From NCBI RefSeq assembly GCF_900108875.1, contig NZ_FNYJ01000005.1, forward strand, positions 62,001 through 126,000: a stretch of DNA of 64,000 bases, written 5' to 3'. The DNA comes from Pseudomonas sp. NFR16 (GTDB lineage Bacteria; Pseudomonadota; Gammaproteobacteria; Pseudomonadales; Pseudomonadaceae). A program made the translations under genes and the position numbers. Positions 63,407 to 64,000 of this stretch are shown piece after piece. The notes beneath the pieces were generated by a model. The model saw only the letters and a list, made by a program, of their open reading frames with translations. It was not told the DNA's origin and made no database searches. Positions within the stretch are counted from its first letter, which is position 1; the number at the start of each line of letters is the position of its first letter.

Positions 63407-64000
63407 TTACAGCTTCGGACCCGCTGCCTTGATCGCGTCGCTCACTTCGAACTTCTTGAAGTTCTCGATGAACAGACCGGCCAGTGCTTTGGCCGCTTCG
63501 TCGTAGGCCGCTTTGTCAGCCCAGGTGTTGCGTGGGTTGAGCAGTGCGGTGTCGACGCCGGGTACTGACTTCGGCACGTCCAGGTTGACGGTGTCCAGGT
63601 GCTCGGTTTCTGCACCGATCAGCGCGCCGCTCTGGATGGCCGCGATGACACCCCGCGTGGTCGGGATGTTGAAGCGTTTGCCGACGCCGTAGCCGCCGCC
63701 GGTCCAGCCGGTGTTGACCAGGTAAACCTTGGAGCCGAAGCCGCGGATGCGCTTGATCAGCAGTTCAGCGTATTCGCCGGCAGGGCGCGGGAAGAACGGT
63801 GCGCCGAAGCAGGTGGAGAACGTGGACTTGATGCCAGCGCCGGAACCCATTTCGGTGGAGCCGACCAGCGCGGTGTAACCGGACAGGAAGTGATAAGCCG
63901 CCTGTTCTTCGCTGAGGATCGAGACTGGCGGCAGAACGCCGGTCAGGTCGCAGGTCAGGAAGATCACGGCATTCGGCTCGCCGCCCAGGTTCTTCTCTGA
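63407..64000 (-). CDS. pckA: Phosphoenolpyruvate carboxykinase (ATP), C-terminal part; continues beyond the window
   Basis: The last 198 residues of the ATP-dependent enzyme that converts oxaloacetate to phosphoenolpyruvate for gluconeogenesis. The visible part includes NAVIFLTCDLTGVLPPVS, QAAYHFLSGYTALVGSTE, FGAPFFPRPAGEYAELL, VNTGWTGGGYGVGKRF and RGVIAAIQSGAL, all characteristic of bacterial PckA, and ends at KAAGPKL. The N-terminal substrate and kinase motifs lie outside. Strong core-genome codon use. Confidence 0.95.
   Translation of the reverse strand, partial: SEKNLGGEPNAVIFLTCDLTGVLPPVSILSEEQAAYHFLSGYTALVGSTEMGSGAGIKSTFSTCFGAPFFPRPAGEYAELLIKRIRGFGSKVYLVNTGWTGGGYGVGKRFNIPTTRGVIAAIQSGALIGAETEHLDTVNLDVPKSVPGVDTALLNPRNTWADKAAYDEAAKALAGLFIENFKKFEVSDAIKAAGPKL

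Overview
The window is chromosomal DNA of a Pseudomonas, probably of the fluorescens/syringae lineage. The core genes are GC-rich and have pseudomonad character (gabP, an OprD-family porin, aguA, rmlBACD, dctBD, cysQ-nudE-yrfG, fdhD with a YdeP-type oxidoreductase, recQ, pckA), and REP-type palindromes sit between them. Species cannot be fixed from the sequence alone.

Layout. (1) Positions 1-10368 are the right part of an element integrated in a tRNA-Phe gene. A 36-base copy of the tRNA 3' end closes it at 10333-10368; the left end is outside the window. It encodes homologues of the T7 ejection proteins gp16, gp13 and gp14 in a non-T7 order without gp15, a Rha-like regulator, an orphan integrase-type N-terminal domain, and repeated T7-like promoter motifs. 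At its left is a two-helix membrane protein of the abortive-infection type. (2) 10369-18196 is core: a cytochrome b, gabP, a basic amino-acid ABC transporter and a methyltransferase. (3) 18197-22943 is a small AT-rich island behind tRNA-Thr(TGT). It carries an Abi_2 fragment and a two-reverse-transcriptase defence operon (DRT type 3), with a structured non-coding stretch containing an ACACAC tract just downstream. A degenerate copy of the tRNA-Thr 3' end closes it at 22923-22943. (4) 22944 to about 27060 is a second accessory block starting with a P4-type integrase fragment. It carries an orphan type VI DNase effector/immunity pair (Tde/Tdi type) and three small genes including a DUF1493 protein. 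(5) 27077-61621 is mostly core: a hydroxymethylglutaryl-CoA lyase / CoA-transferase / MFS block with a LysR regulator, an AraC/XapX/oxidoreductase group, an OprD porin, agmatine deiminase, a trifunctional kinase-M23-aminotransferase, the dTDP-rhamnose operon, the DctB/DctD two-component system, a bracketed 44-bp tandem repeat, nucleotide-salvage genes, a formate-dehydrogenase-like pair and recQ. (6) 61630-63200 is a small accessory pocket with a second DUF1493 gene and a lysozyme-like protein next to a small membrane protein. The window ends in pckA.

How the genes work together. Three accessory blocks carry conflict functions: phage ejection genes with a candidate exclusion protein, the DRT3 antiphage system with an Abi relic, and interbacterial toxin/immunity genes. 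The most unusual content is the rearranged T7-type ejection cassette with its own phage-type promoters, and the DRT3 locus, whose candidate RNA template and island boundaries can be read directly from the sequence.
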